54,842 nt of DNA from Bacteroidales bacterium (GTDB lineage Bacteria; Bacteroidota; Bacteroidia; Bacteroidales; PWNQ01), in assembly GCA_021738505.1 (NCBI GenBank), contig JAIPBW010000012.1, positions 1-54,842 on the forward strand. The letters run 5' to 3'. The notes beneath the pieces were generated by a model. The model did not search any database and was not told where the DNA came from. It was given only the letters and a program-made list of their open reading frames with translations. Positions 54,716 to 54,842 of this stretch are shown here, piece after piece. Both the position numbers and the translations under genes were made by a program. How positions within the stretch are numbered: the stretch's first letter is position 1; each line of letters opens with the position of its first letter.

Positions 54716-54842
54716 GGGTAGAGCGGCTCGTTACCTTGCCGCTCCCCCACAGACCCGTACGAGCGGATTTCCCGCATACGGTTCCTCTCAATTTGGTTTT
54801 GCTAAAAGACAAGAGTGGTATATCTTGGGTTTTAGCAAAGGT
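54716..54842 (-). mobile_element. 3' end of a group II intron (domains V and VI), cut by the window edge
   Basis: On the minus strand, 54784-54752 reads GAACCGTATGCGGG, a GAAA-type loop, TCCGCTCGTACGGGTC. This is the 33-nt domain V hairpin of group II introns. Domain VI follows: GAGCGGC (54738-54744 on plus as GCCGCTC) paired with GCCGCTC (54721-54727), and CTACCCGG at the probable 3' splice site. The intron-encoded reverse transcriptase would lie beyond 54842. An open frame of 74 codons across it is a known kind of false gene on such introns and is not annotated. The exact end is uncertain by a few bases. Confidence 0.75.

Noticed and set aside
54588-54812. 74-codon minus-strand frame across the intron end
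   Set aside because: A frame of this kind ([11 protein letters not shown]...) is a by-product of group II intron domains V and VI.

Overview
This window looks like chromosome from a member of the Bacteroidota, most likely a free-living aerobic or facultative Bacteroidales/Cytophagia-type organism. The evidence is three-fold. Several secreted proteins are typical of the phylum: two end in a type IX secretion (T9SS) C-terminal sorting domain, and there are two Omp28-like thioredoxins, a DUF6029 outer-membrane protein and a Wzi-like protein. Many genes are preceded by the Bacteroidota -7 promoter motif TAnnTTTG. The PurF, MetK and CzcA-TolC forms are those of the phylum. I cannot fix the genus. 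No rRNA, tRNA or CRISPR array was seen.

Layout. 1-2360: a Wzi-like outer-membrane gene whose start codon lies inside a short-tandem-repeat block, followed by a dispersed repeat ('element A', copy 1). 2383-7878: the 2-oxoglutarate dehydrogenase E1 and E2 genes (sucA-sucB), a convergent peroxiredoxin and an orphan HPt phosphotransfer protein. 7900-10822: an accessory patch with a four-helix-bundle gene between inverted tandem-repeat blocks, an AbiEi/AbiEii toxin-antitoxin pair, and several palindromic repeats. 10823-16553: housekeeping and transport genes (purF, a DAACS symporter, tadA, a small beta-barrel, an exported nitroreductase-like protein). 16718-17126: element A copy 2.

17144-25316 is the most interesting block: four minus-strand genes that together look like a synthase-dependent exopolysaccharide machine. 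They are a membrane GT2 synthase, a TPR plus outer-membrane beta-barrel exporter, a large membrane-anchored glycosidase-like protein with CBM9-like and deacetylase-like parts, and a lipoprotein of DUF2194 type. The logic matches Pga/Pel systems but the architectures differ. Divergently transcribed from it (25487-32880) is a divalent-metal export cluster: a His-rich exported protein, a CzcA-type RND pump fused to its own TolC-like outer-membrane factor, a His-rich CzcB-like adaptor and a CDF exporter.

32939-40020 holds sbcD-sbcC, an MFS transporter and metK with a long leader. 40081-46740 is an envelope/thiol-redox block: a T9SS cargo protein, an Omp28-T9SS protein, TlpA, DUF6029 and an Omp28 lipoprotein, with element A copy 3. 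46827-49139 has an ABC-2 exporter and a GPP34-family protein. 49550-54710 has a small membrane protein, an ArsC-like protein, fumC, a roughly 260-bp nested palindrome, a lipoprotein and a DUF169 protein. The right edge enters the 3' end of a group II intron on the minus strand.

Two dispersed repeat systems run through the window. Element A carries an array of 10-bp units (AATGAC/GTCATT core), one per helical turn, at four loci. The second is a family of GTACGA/AACTCAC tandem repeats linked to copies of the 3' end of the four-helix-bundle gene. All functions are inferred by reading the sequence; no database search was run.
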